Source of the DNA: Mycosarcoma maydis
Lineage: Eukaryota > Basidiomycota > Ustilaginomycetes > Ustilaginales
DNA length: 64,000 nucleotides
Direction of reading: 5' to 3'
Assembly (NCBI RefSeq): GCF_000328475.2
Contig: NC_026482.1
Location: 806,001 to 870,000 of the forward strand
Positions 32,724 to 42,704 of this stretch are shown here, in pieces. Both the position numbers and the translations under genes were made by a program. Position 1 is the stretch's first letter; every line of letters begins with the position of its first letter. Below the pieces are notes generated by a model. The model was not told where the DNA came from, searched no databases, and saw only the letters and a list, made by a program, of their open reading frames with translations.

Positions 32724-33800
32724 ATGCTTGCAACCGCCGATGATCTCTCGCTATCTGTCTTCACAGATGAACAGCGTCGTAGCAACAGCTATTCACACAG
32801 GTCCCAGGGCGATTTGCCGAAGCAGGACTCTGGTCACAAGGTCAGAGCTTCAAAACCCGTATCCCTTTCGGATTCAGCAGATGAGATTCAGGTCATCGAG
32901 GAGCACCAGACCGCCATACCCATACAGCCGATGCTGGAACGCAAATACTCTACTCGTCATTTGGACCTTGACATCGGCAGCGTGCATGCACGCAAAAACG
33001 GATCATCAACTCTGTTGGAGAGGCGCAAGCGAGATGATTTTGATTTGCTTGGTGACCACTCGGAGAGCAGTGATGATGATGATTCTGGCAACAGCAGAGC
33101 TGCTAGGAATCAGAAAGCTCGAGGTCGAGAACGACACACAAAGCCTCTCTTGCACCCGAAGCAGGCCGCCCCTCTGGACCGCTATCAGCGCTACAGCGAC
33201 AATGCCGCGAAGAAGGACGCCTACGAACCGCTACGTGGTCGTCACATGGCCCGAGGGCGTAGCACGCAAGGTCGTCATCCCATGACAGATTGCTACAATC
33301 GAGATCTCGCAAATCATCACACGACCAGCAAGTTGGGTCGCACGTCCGAACATCGCCCTTTTCGGGTTTCGCCGTCTGCCCTCCCTGAATTTGAACACGA
33401 GGCTATGGTCTTTGACAATTTCGAAGATGTCAGCCCAGTTTCGTCAACTTCAGAGAAGGACCACAATGGCAAGGACATGTTTGACGCCCACCTCCACTTT
33501 GTGCGTCCCGCCATGCCAATCTGTGCGAACCCGGGTGCATTTGTGGCGCTGGAGTCCGTTGTTTCTCCTTCTACTGGTTGTTCAAATGAAAGTCAGAGGG
33601 ACTGCGTGGACACCAATGGGTTTGAGGACTATCGTGAGCGGAACCGCCTCAGTCACCACCGTGCGGTGAGCGACGTGTATTCACCCGCAACAGCGAGAAC
33701 CCTCGAAGCGAGAGCCACACGCCGTCGTGCCACGGTGGGATCGGAAGCAGCGTCTCGTTTGCCCGCCTTTCACCGCCGTCCGTCGGATCCTTCTACGTGA
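32724..33800 (+). CDS. Unknown protein, acidic/basic low complexity
   Basis: The frame gives 358 residues from the ATG at 32724 (MLATADDLSLSVF); the frame is open 38 codons further upstream. I recognise no domain. Visible features are an acidic Ser/Asp run (SESSDDDDSGNS), several Arg/His-rich stretches, and a C-terminal Arg-rich segment (EARATRRRATVGSEA). There is no signal peptide and no membrane segment. Codon use looks like that of neighbouring genes, and the start is preceded by CT-rich DNA. It is probably a fast-evolving, smut-specific protein. Function is unknown. Confidence 0.55.
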   Translation: MLATADDLSLSVFTDEQRRSNSYSHRSQGDLPKQDSGHKVRASKPVSLSDSADEIQVIEEHQTAIPIQPMLERKYSTRHLDLDIGSVHARKNGSSTLLERRKRDDFDLLGDHSESSDDDDSGNSRAARNQKARGRERHTKPLLHPKQAAPLDRYQRYSDNAAKKDAYEPLRGRHMARGRSTQGRHPMTDCYNRDLANHHTTSKLGRTSEHRPFRVSPSALPEFEHEAMVFDNFEDVSPVSSTSEKDHNGKDMFDAHLHFVRPAMPICANPGAFVALESVVSPSTGCSNESQRDCVDTNGFEDYRERNRLSHHRAVSDVYSPATARTLEARATRRRATVGSEAASRLPAFHRRPSDPST

Positions 33801-34377
33801 GAGCGGAAGGTATCATTGAAGCGACGGAGGAGGGCGACCGAGTTGATTGGGATCCGCTTCCTGACTGAGAACCAAAAATTACACTCAAGACTGCCAGTCA
33901 CGAGTGCAAAATCACTTCACGTTTTAGTAAAAAGTTCAGTGTTGTCAGCAACACTCGTTTTTGGTCGCGGTTTGCTCGCTCATTTCTCGTTTCATCATCA
34001 CTGATTCAATCACGAATTGAATCGAAATGCTTATTGATGGTTCGGCCTGGTAAGATGACGTGGTTTGCCTCGTGTAGGTGTTAGGACGACAGAGAACGTT
34101 ATAGCTCGGGCGACCGCAATTCGTGCCAGTGAGATGAGGGTGGCATCGCTCCCCTGTCGCGTGGCGAGAGAAGCAGATCAATGAAGGAAAGGTNNNNNNN
34201 NNNNNNNNNNNNNNNNNNNNNNNNNNNNNNNNNNNNNNNNNNNNNNNNNNNNNNNNNNNNNNNNNNNNNNNNNNNNNNNNNNNNNNNNNNNNNGATTCTC
34301 CGCGATCAGGACGAGCGTGTGTCAGCAGTTTCATGTCGGGGGATGGTGGCACGTGGAGGGAGGAGAATGGGGCTTAC
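33801..34377. other. Intergenic region and assembly gap
   Basis: This is the 3' flank of the 358-aa gene. The right part should hold the last intron and final exon of the Som1-like gene, partly lost in the N gap. Confidence 0.5.
34194..34293. other. Assembly gap, 100 N
   Basis: A run of exactly 100 N, the usual placeholder for a gap of unknown size. It interrupts the 3' end of the Som1-like gene. Confidence 0.99.
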
Positions 34378-35087
34378 ATGCGGAAGATGCGATCGATGGG
34401 TTGGCAGAGGACGCGATTTTTTTGGAGGTCGCAATGGTATTGGGTGAGTTCGACGAGTCTACATCTGGTATTTGAGTCGCAGTGAATTGGGTTGCAAAAT
34501 GAAGCGAGGAGGGGAATTATAGATGGAAGCAAGTGCGACCACCAGTTGACGCCATCGGGTTGCAGTTTCGGCACAGCAGCTGTCGCGCTTCTGATAGCGA
34601 CGGGACTTGACGATACGCTTGGAATCACCACCGCCTGCTCGTGCTTGAGCTGCTCTTCCACCACATGCGCTTTGCCAGAATTGTACCCGTGATATGTGCC
34701 CATCAGATACGTGCATGCTCCCACCGACGTTGCGAGCGCAATCATCGTGCGGCTCGACCATTTCTGTTCCGGCTTCGTCGCTCGCCCGCCCGAGCCGAAC
34801 GACGAACCTCGCGATCGACTCAGCTCTTCCAGTCGCTGAGCCTGAATTTTCGCCAGTCGAGCTCGGTTGTATTTTCCTGAAGACGAGGATGACGAAGACG
34901 AGGATGACGAAGAAGAAGAAGAAGCAGCAGCAGCGGCAACACGCGAAGCGTGTGGATTGGAACTGGTGGTGGAGGTCGAGGAGGGGGCGGGTTGAGATGC
35001 GTTGAGCGACGTGGATGATCGGGTGAACGTGCGGATACAGCCGCGTACGGCAGATTTCGAGCTGAGCAGCGTTATTGGAGCGGCCAT
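34378..35087 (-). CDS. SOM1: Som1-like mitochondrial protein (3' end in gap)
   Basis: The ATG at 35087 opens a 237-codon frame, but the coding part probably ends at a donor: CGCAT followed by GTAAGC at 34377-34372, 10 bases before the in-frame TAA. The N-terminus is Arg/Ser/Thr-rich without acids (mitochondrial targeting). A poly-Ser tract encoded by GAA/GAC-type triplets on the + strand and a basic helix follow. One membrane segment lies near residues 113-130 (IALATSVGACTYLMGTY). The last 25 residues, CRLVELTQYHCDLQKN and VLCQPIDRIFR, match the Som1 pattern CxLxELxQYxC...VxCxPxxRxFR. In yeast Som1 works with the inner-membrane peptidase Imp1. The remaining conserved Cys and tail should lie beyond the intron, in or past the N gap. 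A short Som1 alone is usual, so this may be a longer form or a fusion. Confidence 0.6.
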
Positions 35088-35708
35088 GGTGTTGATATGC
35101 TTCTGATGACGGCGGCGAAGCGGTCGTGCATGACGAGGAGGTAAGACAGGACAAGAGTCTAGTCACGAATGGTGCTTGGCGTGTGGAGCACAAAACGCCG
35201 TTCCGACTGCCGAAAAAGGCCAAGCTTCAAGATTTAACAACGTTTGACCGACCCGTCCTCAGACGTGCAATCACACGAATCACGAATCACGAATCACGAA
35301 TCACGAATCGTGAAAGCTGTGAATCACGAAGCTCGTAAATCTTGAACTCTGCAATCGCCGTTCCGAACCGCGAATCTGAACCACGAATCGTGTAGCGTGA
35401 AGCGTGAATGAAGCGCCAAACTCGCAGTAATCACGTGAATAATAATTGACGAATTGACGATGCCTCCACACAGCAGCTTTACAACTCAGAAACCCGACAT
35501 CACAGGAATCACACAAACCACGAGTTCAGAGACACGACACGACACGAGAAGCGGGCCTTGGTGCCACCCTCATCGACCACGGTGCCTTAGACAGACGGAT
35601 CCGTATCACCGCAAGACTTGAACCATGTCACCTTGAACGCATCGAGAACAGTCAAAGAACAGCTCAACTACACGTAGAGCTGCGTCTTGTGTGCGACTGT
35701 CCGACATC
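35088..35708. other. Divergent promoter with heptamer repeats
   Basis: This region lies between the Som1-like gene (-) and the NIPA gene (+). It is dominated by CACGAAT heptamers at 35268-35330 and scattered variants to about 35440. No gene was recognised. Confidence 0.5.
35268..35330. repeat. Tandem (CACGAAT)n array
   Basis: About five consecutive CACGAAT units are followed by an inverted copy (AATCGTGAA) and a further single unit. Confidence 0.9.
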
Positions 35709-37670
35709 ATGGAGATGCTCTCGTCCAGTCGCACCTGGATCGGCGTCCTCGTGGCTGTAGCCGGGAATGTGACCATCAGTCTGGCGCTGAATTGTCAAAA
35801 GCTCGCGCATACTCGGCTGCAAAATGAACAGCATGATCACCAAGATTTCCACAGCGATGAACAAGACGGTTCCACATTGCCACATCAAGACAGGCCAAGA
35901 CCTGCAACCGATCGTGCTTCTTCCGACAGCAGTGCCACTCTACAGCATGATGGACATACAAGTCCCGACTTTGACGGACAGAATGGATCAAAGTCGAATC
36001 AGAATGCGAATCGTAACGGCAATGCCAACGGCAATGGTATGGATACGATGTTCCTCCACAGCAAGTTATGGTGGCTCGGTCTTGCACTCATGACCATCGG
36101 CGAAGGCGGGAATTTCATATCATACGGTTTTGCACCTGCCTCGCTCGTCGCACCCCTCGGAGCTGTTGCTCTGCTGTCCAACGTCATCATCTCGCCAATT
36201 CTGCTGCACGAGCGGCTCCGAATCTCGGACATCGGTGGGATCCTACTTGCCATCATTGGCGCGGTCACTGTGGTCTTCTCTTCGAAACAGAACGATGTCC
36301 GTTTAGACCCTGCGCAACTTCTGCAGGCCATTAAACGGCTCGAATTCGCCATCTACACGACCATCTCGGTGTGCTCTGGTGGCCTGCTTGCTTTCCTAAG
36401 TACCACTTCGCTCGCAGACCGTTGGGTGCTGATTGACGTCGGCACGTGTGCCATCTTTGGCGGCTTCACCGTCCTCTCTACGAAAGGAATCTCGTCACTC
36501 ATCTCAGGAGGACAGCCGATCGAAGCTCTCAAGTTCCCGATCACGTATGTGCTCGTCGTCGTGCTCGCCGCTACCGCGGTGATTCAGATCACCTACTTGA
36601 ACAGAGCATTGCAGAGATTCGACAGTCGAGAAGTAATCCCGACGCAATTTGTGTTCTTTACCATCTCGGCCATTGTAGGAAGTGCGATTCTGTATCGGGA
36701 TTTTGAGAACATGGATGCTCATCGGTTGGTCAACTTCTTGTTCGGATGTTTGACGACGTTTGGCGGGGTGTTTGTTTTGACGTGGAGGAAAGAGGAGCAG
36801 CCGCGTCAGGATCAAGATGTTGGAGATGAGTCGTTCGACGAAGAGCGCGCAGAACAGGATGGCGACGAGGTGACTGAACATGCGCCCTTGTTTAACCAAC
36901 ATCGCAGACGCGGTTCGTCGGCGGATGCCGAGAGCACGAGCAGAACGCCGCGCCAAACGATCGATTTTCTCGAACCCGCGTTCACCGAGCGTTGTCCCGG
37001 CCCAAGCAACGCACTCCGAGTGCCGAGCGCGACCAAGTGCAGTCCGAATCGACGTCCAAGATCACGCACCAACTCGCCACACCAAGCGTCGGCCAGCGCC
37101 AAACACGTCTCGACCTCTTTCGACCGATCTTGCCACCTGTCCAGATCGGCATCGAATCAGCAGCCTCTGTCGTCGTCGGCGGCAGCTGCCGGCTTGAGGA
37201 CCCCCAAGCTGAGCTTGATCGGTATCGATCGTCCAACCGGATTGAGTTCGGGCCATTATCTTTTGCTCGCGACACCTCCGCCCAGTTTCACACTGCAGAG
37301 TGTGACCCCAATAGCCTCGGGCGGTGCGGCGCCGAAGAGCGCGCTCAGCAGAGGCGGAGCCGGCCACTATGGCGCCATTGGCACAGGCGCGCCGAGCAAA
37401 AGTGGTCCAGGAGCATTCTTGCCATTCCCCGTAACATCACCTGGAGCATCTGGTAGCACAAACACCAGACGCGCACCGCGTAACGATCTCACCACTGACG
37501 CCCACACAACGCAACAAACATCGCCACCAGCGGCAGACCCTACAGCAGAAGCGCTCGTTACACCTGTAACAGAAACTTGTGCCCTGTCGAGCGATTCAGG
37601 TGCAGACCTGACCGCGAGACTCGCCGAACACGTCGCTGATTCTCGATCGCAATCGGACTCACACACATAG
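35709..37670 (+). CDS. NIPA-family magnesium transporter
   Basis: This is a 653-residue membrane protein starting at the ATG at 35709 (the frame has only GTG further up). It belongs to the NIPA/DUF803 family, which moves Mg2+ across plasma or endosomal membranes and is distantly related to EamA-type carriers. About nine hydrophobic segments are visible: one at the N-terminus (WIGVLVAVAGNVTISLALNC), then an Asn/Gln/Asp-rich insert of about 85 residues, then eight more. These include the family-typical LWWLGLALMTIGEGGNFISY, LVAPLGAVALLSNVIIS and VFFTISAIVGSAILYRDF. A hydrophilic Ser/Arg-rich tail of about 280 residues follows and is probably cytosolic and regulatory. The insert after the first segment is longer than in animal NIPA. 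Substrate is inferred from the family. Confidence 0.9.
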   Translation: MEMLSSSRTWIGVLVAVAGNVTISLALNCQKLAHTRLQNEQHDHQDFHSDEQDGSTLPHQDRPRPATDRASSDSSATLQHDGHTSPDFDGQNGSKSNQNANRNGNANGNGMDTMFLHSKLWWLGLALMTIGEGGNFISYGFAPASLVAPLGAVALLSNVIISPILLHERLRISDIGGILLAIIGAVTVVFSSKQNDVRLDPAQLLQAIKRLEFAIYTTISVCSGGLLAFLSTTSLADRWVLIDVGTCAIFGGFTVLSTKGISSLISGGQPIEALKFPITYVLVVVLAATAVIQITYLNRALQRFDSREVIPTQFVFFTISAIVGSAILYRDFENMDAHRLVNFLFGCLTTFGGVFVLTWRKEEQPRQDQDVGDESFDEERAEQDGDEVTEHAPLFNQHRRRGSSADAESTSRTPRQTIDFLEPAFTERCPGPSNALRVPSATKCSPNRRPRSRTNSPHQASASAKHVSTSFDRSCHLSRSASNQQPLSSSAAAAGLRTPKLSLIGIDRPTGLSSGHYLLLATPPPSFTLQSVTPIASGGAAPKSALSRGGAGHYGAIGTGAPSKSGPGAFLPFPVTSPGASGSTNTRRAPRNDLTTDAHTTQQTSPPAADPTAEALVTPVTETCALSSDSGADLTARLAEHVADSRSQSDSHT

Positions 37671-37833
37671 ACCGCAGCTCGCAACTGGATGGAAAGCGTA
37701 TACACATTTCAACAGATTCTACCGCCTCACAGCCCAGAGTGCCCACGCGGTCCAATACACAAATACCATGTCGAGGTGGAGGTGAGAAGAGAGGTGGAAG
37801 TTGTTCAGAAGTGCAGCCGACTACAATCTAAGG

Positions 37834-39387
37834 TTAAGCCCAATCTCTAGGGTGTCTGAGCGCTTGTTGCGTATGCTTCTCCATGGCGCCGTCATGCTCG
37901 GCGGTCTGGCCGGCATCTGCACTCTTGGTAGCCTTTCCATCCCTACCCTGCGCACCGCCGCCGCTGTACCGCTCCATGTATTCCCACCTCGCCTTCAGCG
38001 GCAGACTCATCAAGATGCTCTCAATCCTTGCGCCTGGTGTCTGCAGACCGAACTTGGTCCCTCGATCGTATACCAGGTTGAACTCGACGTATCGTCCACG
38101 TCGGATCTGCTGCCATCGCTCGTGCGCTTGTGTGAAGGGCGTGTTCTTGCGTTTTTGTACAAGAGGCACGTACGCCGGGATGAAGGCGTCACCCATCGAA
38201 CGGACCGTGGCAAACAGCGAGTCCTGATCGTGCTGCTTGGTCGACGAGATGGACGCAACGAGTGGCTGAGAAGACGTAGGCTTGCTGCCGTCCGATAACG
38301 GAATAAACGCTTTTCCAGAGTGCGTAGACGCCCATTGTGGCAGAGTGAGATCGTCGAAAAAGATCCCTCCTACACCGCGCGCTTCACCGCGATGAGGGAT
38401 CAAAAAGTATTTGTCGCACCACTTTTTCCACGTTGGATAGAACGCCGCATCGTGCTGATCGGCTGCCGATTTCAGTGTCTTGTGGAAATGCTCGGCATCC
38501 TCGTCAAATAGGTAGATAGGAGTCAAGTCGGTTCCACCGCCGAACCACCATGCGATCGGCTCGTGGTCATGCTTTCCGTCCTTGCGGTTGTTCGGGTGTC
38601 GTGGATTGGGCGATCCATCCGCGAGCGTTTCCGGATGGGTGAGCTCAAAGTAGCGGTAGTTGAAGTGCACCGTTGGAGCAAATGGGTTCCTGGGGTGAAC
38701 CACCAGGCTCAAACCAGCCGCGTAGAAGGGCAGTCCTTTGACATCCGCATCCTTGCCCTCGAGCTTGTATCCAGTCTTGTCCATGAGACCTGCATGGTCG
38801 GCACTCATCTGCCTCACTGCTGCGGGCGGAAGCATCCCATGCACGACCGAGATGTTGACACCCGCCTTTTCGAATGTCGAGCCGTCTTGAAGAACGCACG
38901 AAATGCCCTCTCCGCCTTCCTTTCGGAGCCAGCTGTCGATCAAGAATCGCGCCTTTGGCTCTTCCTGCGAAAGAGCAGAGACGATGTTGTACTGAAGCAG
39001 CTTGATGTACGTCTCCATGCGCTTTCGCATGGGAGCCGAGGCATTGGTGAGTATCTTGGGATCGAGATGGGAGATTTCTGGCAGATCGGACTGGTTGCCG
39101 CCCTTGATGGCCGAGGCGGGTGTGGGCTTGGCAGCTTCACACTCTAAAGCCGAGGAGGACAAGGAGGCTTTGGGGGCCAAAGCAGCGTACAGAGCCAAGC
39201 CTCCCAGAATGGCAGCGGCTGAGGATGCCAGAGCCATTCCGTTGCCGGGAAGCTTTGCAGACGATGCAAAGAACTCGGAAGATGCTTTGCTGCTGTTGGA
39301 GAATGAAGATACGTGTCGAACGAATTGTCGACATGACAGAGCTGTCGACGGCCGACGAGCCGCCAATCGCAGCGGGCGAGCCAGCAT
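37834..39387 (-). CDS. HEM13: Coproporphyrinogen III oxidase
   Basis: This enzyme converts coproporphyrinogen III to protoporphyrinogen IX using oxygen, the sixth step of haem synthesis. It has 517 residues from the ATG at 39387; the frame runs on upstream but without the family's sequence. Residues 1-30 ([20 protein letters not shown]) look like a mitochondrial presequence. A hydrophobic segment ([20 protein letters not shown]) follows. The family core has [23 protein letters not shown] and, near residues 324-348, [19 protein letters not shown] followed by IFFDDL. It then has the block [20 protein letters not shown] and ends in PRDW. This targeting resembles the mammalian intermembrane-space enzyme rather than the cytosolic yeast Hem13. 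It shares a 401-bp divergent promoter with the next gene. Confidence 0.96.
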   Translation of the reverse strand: MLARPLRLAARRPSTALSCRQFVRHVSSFSNSSKASSEFFASSAKLPGNGMALASSAAAILGGLALYAALAPKASLSSSALECEAAKPTPASAIKGGNQSDLPEISHLDPKILTNASAPMRKRMETYIKLLQYNIVSALSQEEPKARFLIDSWLRKEGGEGISCVLQDGSTFEKAGVNISVVHGMLPPAAVRQMSADHAGLMDKTGYKLEGKDADVKGLPFYAAGLSLVVHPRNPFAPTVHFNYRYFELTHPETLADGSPNPRHPNNRKDGKHDHEPIAWWFGGGTDLTPIYLFDEDAEHFHKTLKSAADQHDAAFYPTWKKWCDKYFLIPHRGEARGVGGIFFDDLTLPQWASTHSGKAFIPLSDGSKPTSSQPLVASISSTKQHDQDSLFATVRSMGDAFIPAYVPLVQKRKNTPFTQAHERWQQIRRGRYVEFNLVYDRGTKFGLQTPGARIESILMSLPLKARWEYMERYSGGGAQGRDGKATKSADAGQTAEHDGAMEKHTQQALRHPRDWA

Positions 39388-39788
39388 GATGGAAATATAT
39401 GAAAGTGGGTCCGTTTTGCAGGAGGTCAGAGATGATTGAAGATGAACGTTGACAGGCAAGGGTTGAGTCTGGAAAGCACAGCCAATTTTAAGGTAAAGGT
39501 GGAGCGAGAGAACGAGAGAGCGAGCGAGCAAGCGACTCACGACTGAGCCAGAGAGCCGCCGGTGTGCGCCGAACTCTTCTTGGGTCACGCGATTCTTGAT
39601 TCTTCGAAATTTGGACCGTGCTGTGCTAGGCTGCTCGTGGCTGCTGCTGTTGCTCTCGACAGGACAGAAAAATGTGGAGCACCCGTGTGGCAAGTCGCAA
39701 GTGTCACATTTCTGATCTTGACCCTACTTTGGTCCATCACACCATCCTAAAGGACGGCAGGAGCTGCTTGTTCCACCTCGACACCAGG
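39388..39788. promoter_or_regulatory. Divergent promoter, HEM13 and mitochondrial gene
   Basis: The two start codons are 401 bp apart on opposite strands, so this segment must carry both promoters. It has GAGCGAGC-like purine repeats near 39503-39530. No distinct site was recognised. Confidence 0.4.
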
Positions 39789-41846
39789 ATGAGCGCTGCT
39801 TTGAATCTTGGAGCGGCGCCATTGCGGCTCAGTCGTTCGTGCAGCATCTCTCTTGGCGGAATCTGTGCTCGACACCCATGCTTTTTGCACACGTCCGCCG
39901 TACGATTGCGGCGCGAATCTCCCACCGCTGGACCACGATCCTCGCTTCGCGTCTCTGCAAGCTCTTTATCAAGAGGAACAGGTGCCGCGTCTGCTTCAAG
40001 CGCATCGAGCCCAGTGGCAAAGCCAAAGAATCCAGGTTCGCACTCTCTCACATCCAGCTCAGGCATCCCACGGCATCAACAAGCCAAAGTCGAAGTAATC
40101 CCTTTCCGAGTATCTTCGAAAGCGGCCCAAGAGTACCTTACCACGATAGCAACCGCCGAGGTCATGCCTCGTGTCATGAGCAGCTGGTCTATTATAAAGC
40201 ACCAGCTGCTATCGCTTATCGGTATCAAAAGCATGTCAAATCCCGACGGCGAGATTGTCAAGCTGAAGAGGATGACTGCACTCTACCTACCAACGTGGAT
40301 CGTCGATGCATCGTTTGAGATCAAGTGTCGAGGAAACGAAGGCAGAGCTGAGGCGAATTTCATAACGACCTCTTCGCGCTTTCCTGGTCACTCTTGGAAG
40401 CCGATGGATTCCATACCTATGGCTCCACCTCCTCCGTATGACATGGTTCCCACTGAGGACCTGCAAAAACATCCCGAATATGCTGCCAACGCGCCTAGAG
40501 CCGCTTGGGACAATCTGGCCATGGTCGATTACGAGTCGTACGAAGCACATAAGAAAAGAAAAGGAGAATCAAAGGTCAAGATCAAAGGTGGCATCCCGGA
40601 TCCACTGCCCTTTACCATTTCGCCGCTGTGCCTTCCCGACATGATCCGCAGGCAGCTCGAGTCGAAGGATGTCACTATTACGCCGGATCTTGCAGCAGGC
40701 ATCAAGCTTCCAGGAGGCGACCTGCATGAGCTTGGACTTACAAACGCGCTAGTAGACAAAGATGGCGACCAGATCACCGCTCCACCATTGAGCTTTGAGC
40801 CCAAAACGCTCAAGCTCGATATGATGGCAGCATATCCAATCCTCATGCCGCTTCATATGGCCGAATTCAGCTATGTCGATGAAGAGAAGGGTGGTACACA
40901 ATTCCTCACTATGGTCTTGGGCGCATGGGATACCAACGGGCTTCAGGTCTGCATCAAGGAGGAAGACAAAGATTGGCAATGGTCATTCACCAAGACCGTG
41001 CCGCTCAGGTTGGACTTGTTGGATATGTATCCCCGCACACCTATCAAGACGACACTCAACGAGATGTTTGAGCGTGCAAGGCAAGAGAAGCGAACCAAGC
41101 GACGCCAGAAATTGGCACTAGAGGCCAAGGATGCTGATGATCAAGAGGGACGCAAGACGCGCCAAGAGCGGGAAGCCGAATGGGACAGAAAAGAGGCGGA
41201 GCATCAACAAGCCTTCAGGTCGGACCTGGAATCCAAGATGCAGGAAAAGCTGCGCTCGGAAGTGTCTGTCAAGGCTGCAGTGGAACAGCGTAGCTTGAAC
41301 ATGCTGCAACGTGCTGATTGGATTCACTGGGAGCGCGACGAGCGAGAAGCGTTCGAAACAAGGACCTCACCCACCAACCCTGCGAACGGATCCATTACAA
41401 CCGCTGAAAAGCAGCCTTACAACCGAACAAAGAATCTCGCCGTCACATCGCCCACCGAACCAAGACCGTTCCAGTGGTTGTCGCAGCAATCCGATCGAAC
41501 CGCCGAGCTCGAGCATCCGGATCGCAAAGCCAAGCTGGGAAAGTACATTCACTGGACCTCACCGCACGTTCAGCGTCTCTCGCACAACGTCTACGCCAAC
41601 CGTCGCTATCTGAACGAGACCATTCCGGCTGTGTTGAACAGCAGGAAGAGGATGGCGAGCATTCAGGAGAACGGATACGACGTCGATCGGTCGTTGACAA
41701 AGGTGAATTTCGACAATCGCCCAAAGATGACGGGCGAAGAGGCATGGAAGACGATTACGGCAGAGAATGTCAGTGTCCGACAACAGAGGGAAGCATTGAA
41801 ACCGAGATGGTTAAGGGCGCTCGAAGAGGCAGGACGACATCAATAG
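39789..41846 (+). CDS. Probable mitochondrial protein, unknown function
   Basis: The product has 685 residues from the ATG at 39789; an upstream ATG at 39672 is in frame but overlaps the shared promoter. The N-terminus (MSAALNLGAAPLRLSRSCSI then CFLHTSAVRLRRES) is a clear matrix-targeting type sequence. The middle (about 90-440) looks folded, with hydrophobic strands such as MTALYLPTWIVDASFEIKC and LKLDMMAAYPILMPLHMAEF. Residues about 440-530 form a strongly charged coiled coil (KRTKRRQKLALEAKDAD...). The C-terminal part has HWERDEREAFETR and a Tyr/Asn/Arg-rich end. I recognise no family. Its divergent pairing with HEM13 may be coincidence. It is probably conserved among basidiomycetes, which is inference. 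Confidence 0.7.
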   Translation: MSAALNLGAAPLRLSRSCSISLGGICARHPCFLHTSAVRLRRESPTAGPRSSLRVSASSLSRGTGAASASSASSPVAKPKNPGSHSLTSSSGIPRHQQAKVEVIPFRVSSKAAQEYLTTIATAEVMPRVMSSWSIIKHQLLSLIGIKSMSNPDGEIVKLKRMTALYLPTWIVDASFEIKCRGNEGRAEANFITTSSRFPGHSWKPMDSIPMAPPPPYDMVPTEDLQKHPEYAANAPRAAWDNLAMVDYESYEAHKKRKGESKVKIKGGIPDPLPFTISPLCLPDMIRRQLESKDVTITPDLAAGIKLPGGDLHELGLTNALVDKDGDQITAPPLSFEPKTLKLDMMAAYPILMPLHMAEFSYVDEEKGGTQFLTMVLGAWDTNGLQVCIKEEDKDWQWSFTKTVPLRLDLLDMYPRTPIKTTLNEMFERARQEKRTKRRQKLALEAKDADDQEGRKTRQEREAEWDRKEAEHQQAFRSDLESKMQEKLRSEVSVKAAVEQRSLNMLQRADWIHWERDEREAFETRTSPTNPANGSITTAEKQPYNRTKNLAVTSPTEPRPFQWLSQQSDRTAELEHPDRKAKLGKYIHWTSPHVQRLSHNVYANRRYLNETIPAVLNSRKRMASIQENGYDVDRSLTKVNFDNRPKMTGEEAWKTITAENVSVRQQREALKPRWLRALEEAGRHQ

Positions 41847-42704
41847 CGCCGCTAGCACCGACGACTTTGTCGACCAACTGTATCATTAGAACGAGATGCG
41901 ACCGAAGAGAAGTGTAACATCCAAGACTATGACTATTGTCGCACGTTCGCAGTGACTAGCCGCAAATCAAACATCTAGCTGTGCCTACGTCAACAAGCGA
42001 GAGAGAGAGAGTTGAATACGGGCGATCTTCGGAACACAGCGAAAAAAAGGCCGATCTGATACAGCAAAAATTGCTGAATCTTGTGCAGATCGACGTGGGC
42101 AAGCGATTTCAGGCTTGAGAGCGTCACATGAGCTACATGGTGCAATTATACGAAGAGCACACCTCGCCGAACCAGCTCGACGAGCAGACGAACTCGGTTG
42201 TTCTCGAATTGGCGAACACCGAGCGATGATCGTGAATGATGCCGATGGAAGGTTGTACCATGTCGAATGGGAAGAGTCGTGAGGGTGGGCATGGAAATAA
42301 GAGATTCCGATTCGACTTTTAGCGGATGAGTTTGCAACTTCTCGTTCCCCCACTTCGATCGGGGATTTTTGGCGAGAGAGTGCACGGAGCTCATCCTTTC
42401 CGAATACTGCATACCACCTGACATTGTTGAAACCCTTAGATGCAGACTGTTTTGCTGTTAGCTTCCTAGCCACACCCCATTCAGCCTTGTCTCACAGACC
42501 CGCCGGCGTTCGCATTCATTTGCGTTCGGAAGAACTCGAAGCATCGTTTTGCGAGTCACCCGCCGGGCTTGTAGTCGAGTGAACACCGAAGTGTCCCCAC
42601 CGTACTCTTTGCTGGACCGAAACAAAGGGTATAACTACTTGTGGGTCCCCGTGCTCTGTTAGTTCTCCCCTGGCCTCTTTCAAGTCTCTTGACTCATTGC
42701 TTCT
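41847..42704. other. Intergenic region with coding-like stretch
   Basis: A minus-strand frame at 42146-42424 reads like protein near its end (QFENNRVRLLVELVRRGVLF), but no ATG or workable splice to one was found. I leave it unannotated. A GAGA run lies at 41998-42010. Confidence 0.35.

Noticed and set aside
11113..41846. Mitochondrial gene cluster
   Set aside because: Several products are probably mitochondrial, but they lie on mixed strands with unrelated genes between them.
42146..42473. Candidate two-exon gene on the minus strand (ARKLTAKQSASKGFNNV plus QFENNRVRLLVELVRRG)
   Set aside because: The first part starts only with GTG, no ATG is in frame, and no donor/acceptor pair joins the two parts in frame. 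It remains a weak possibility.
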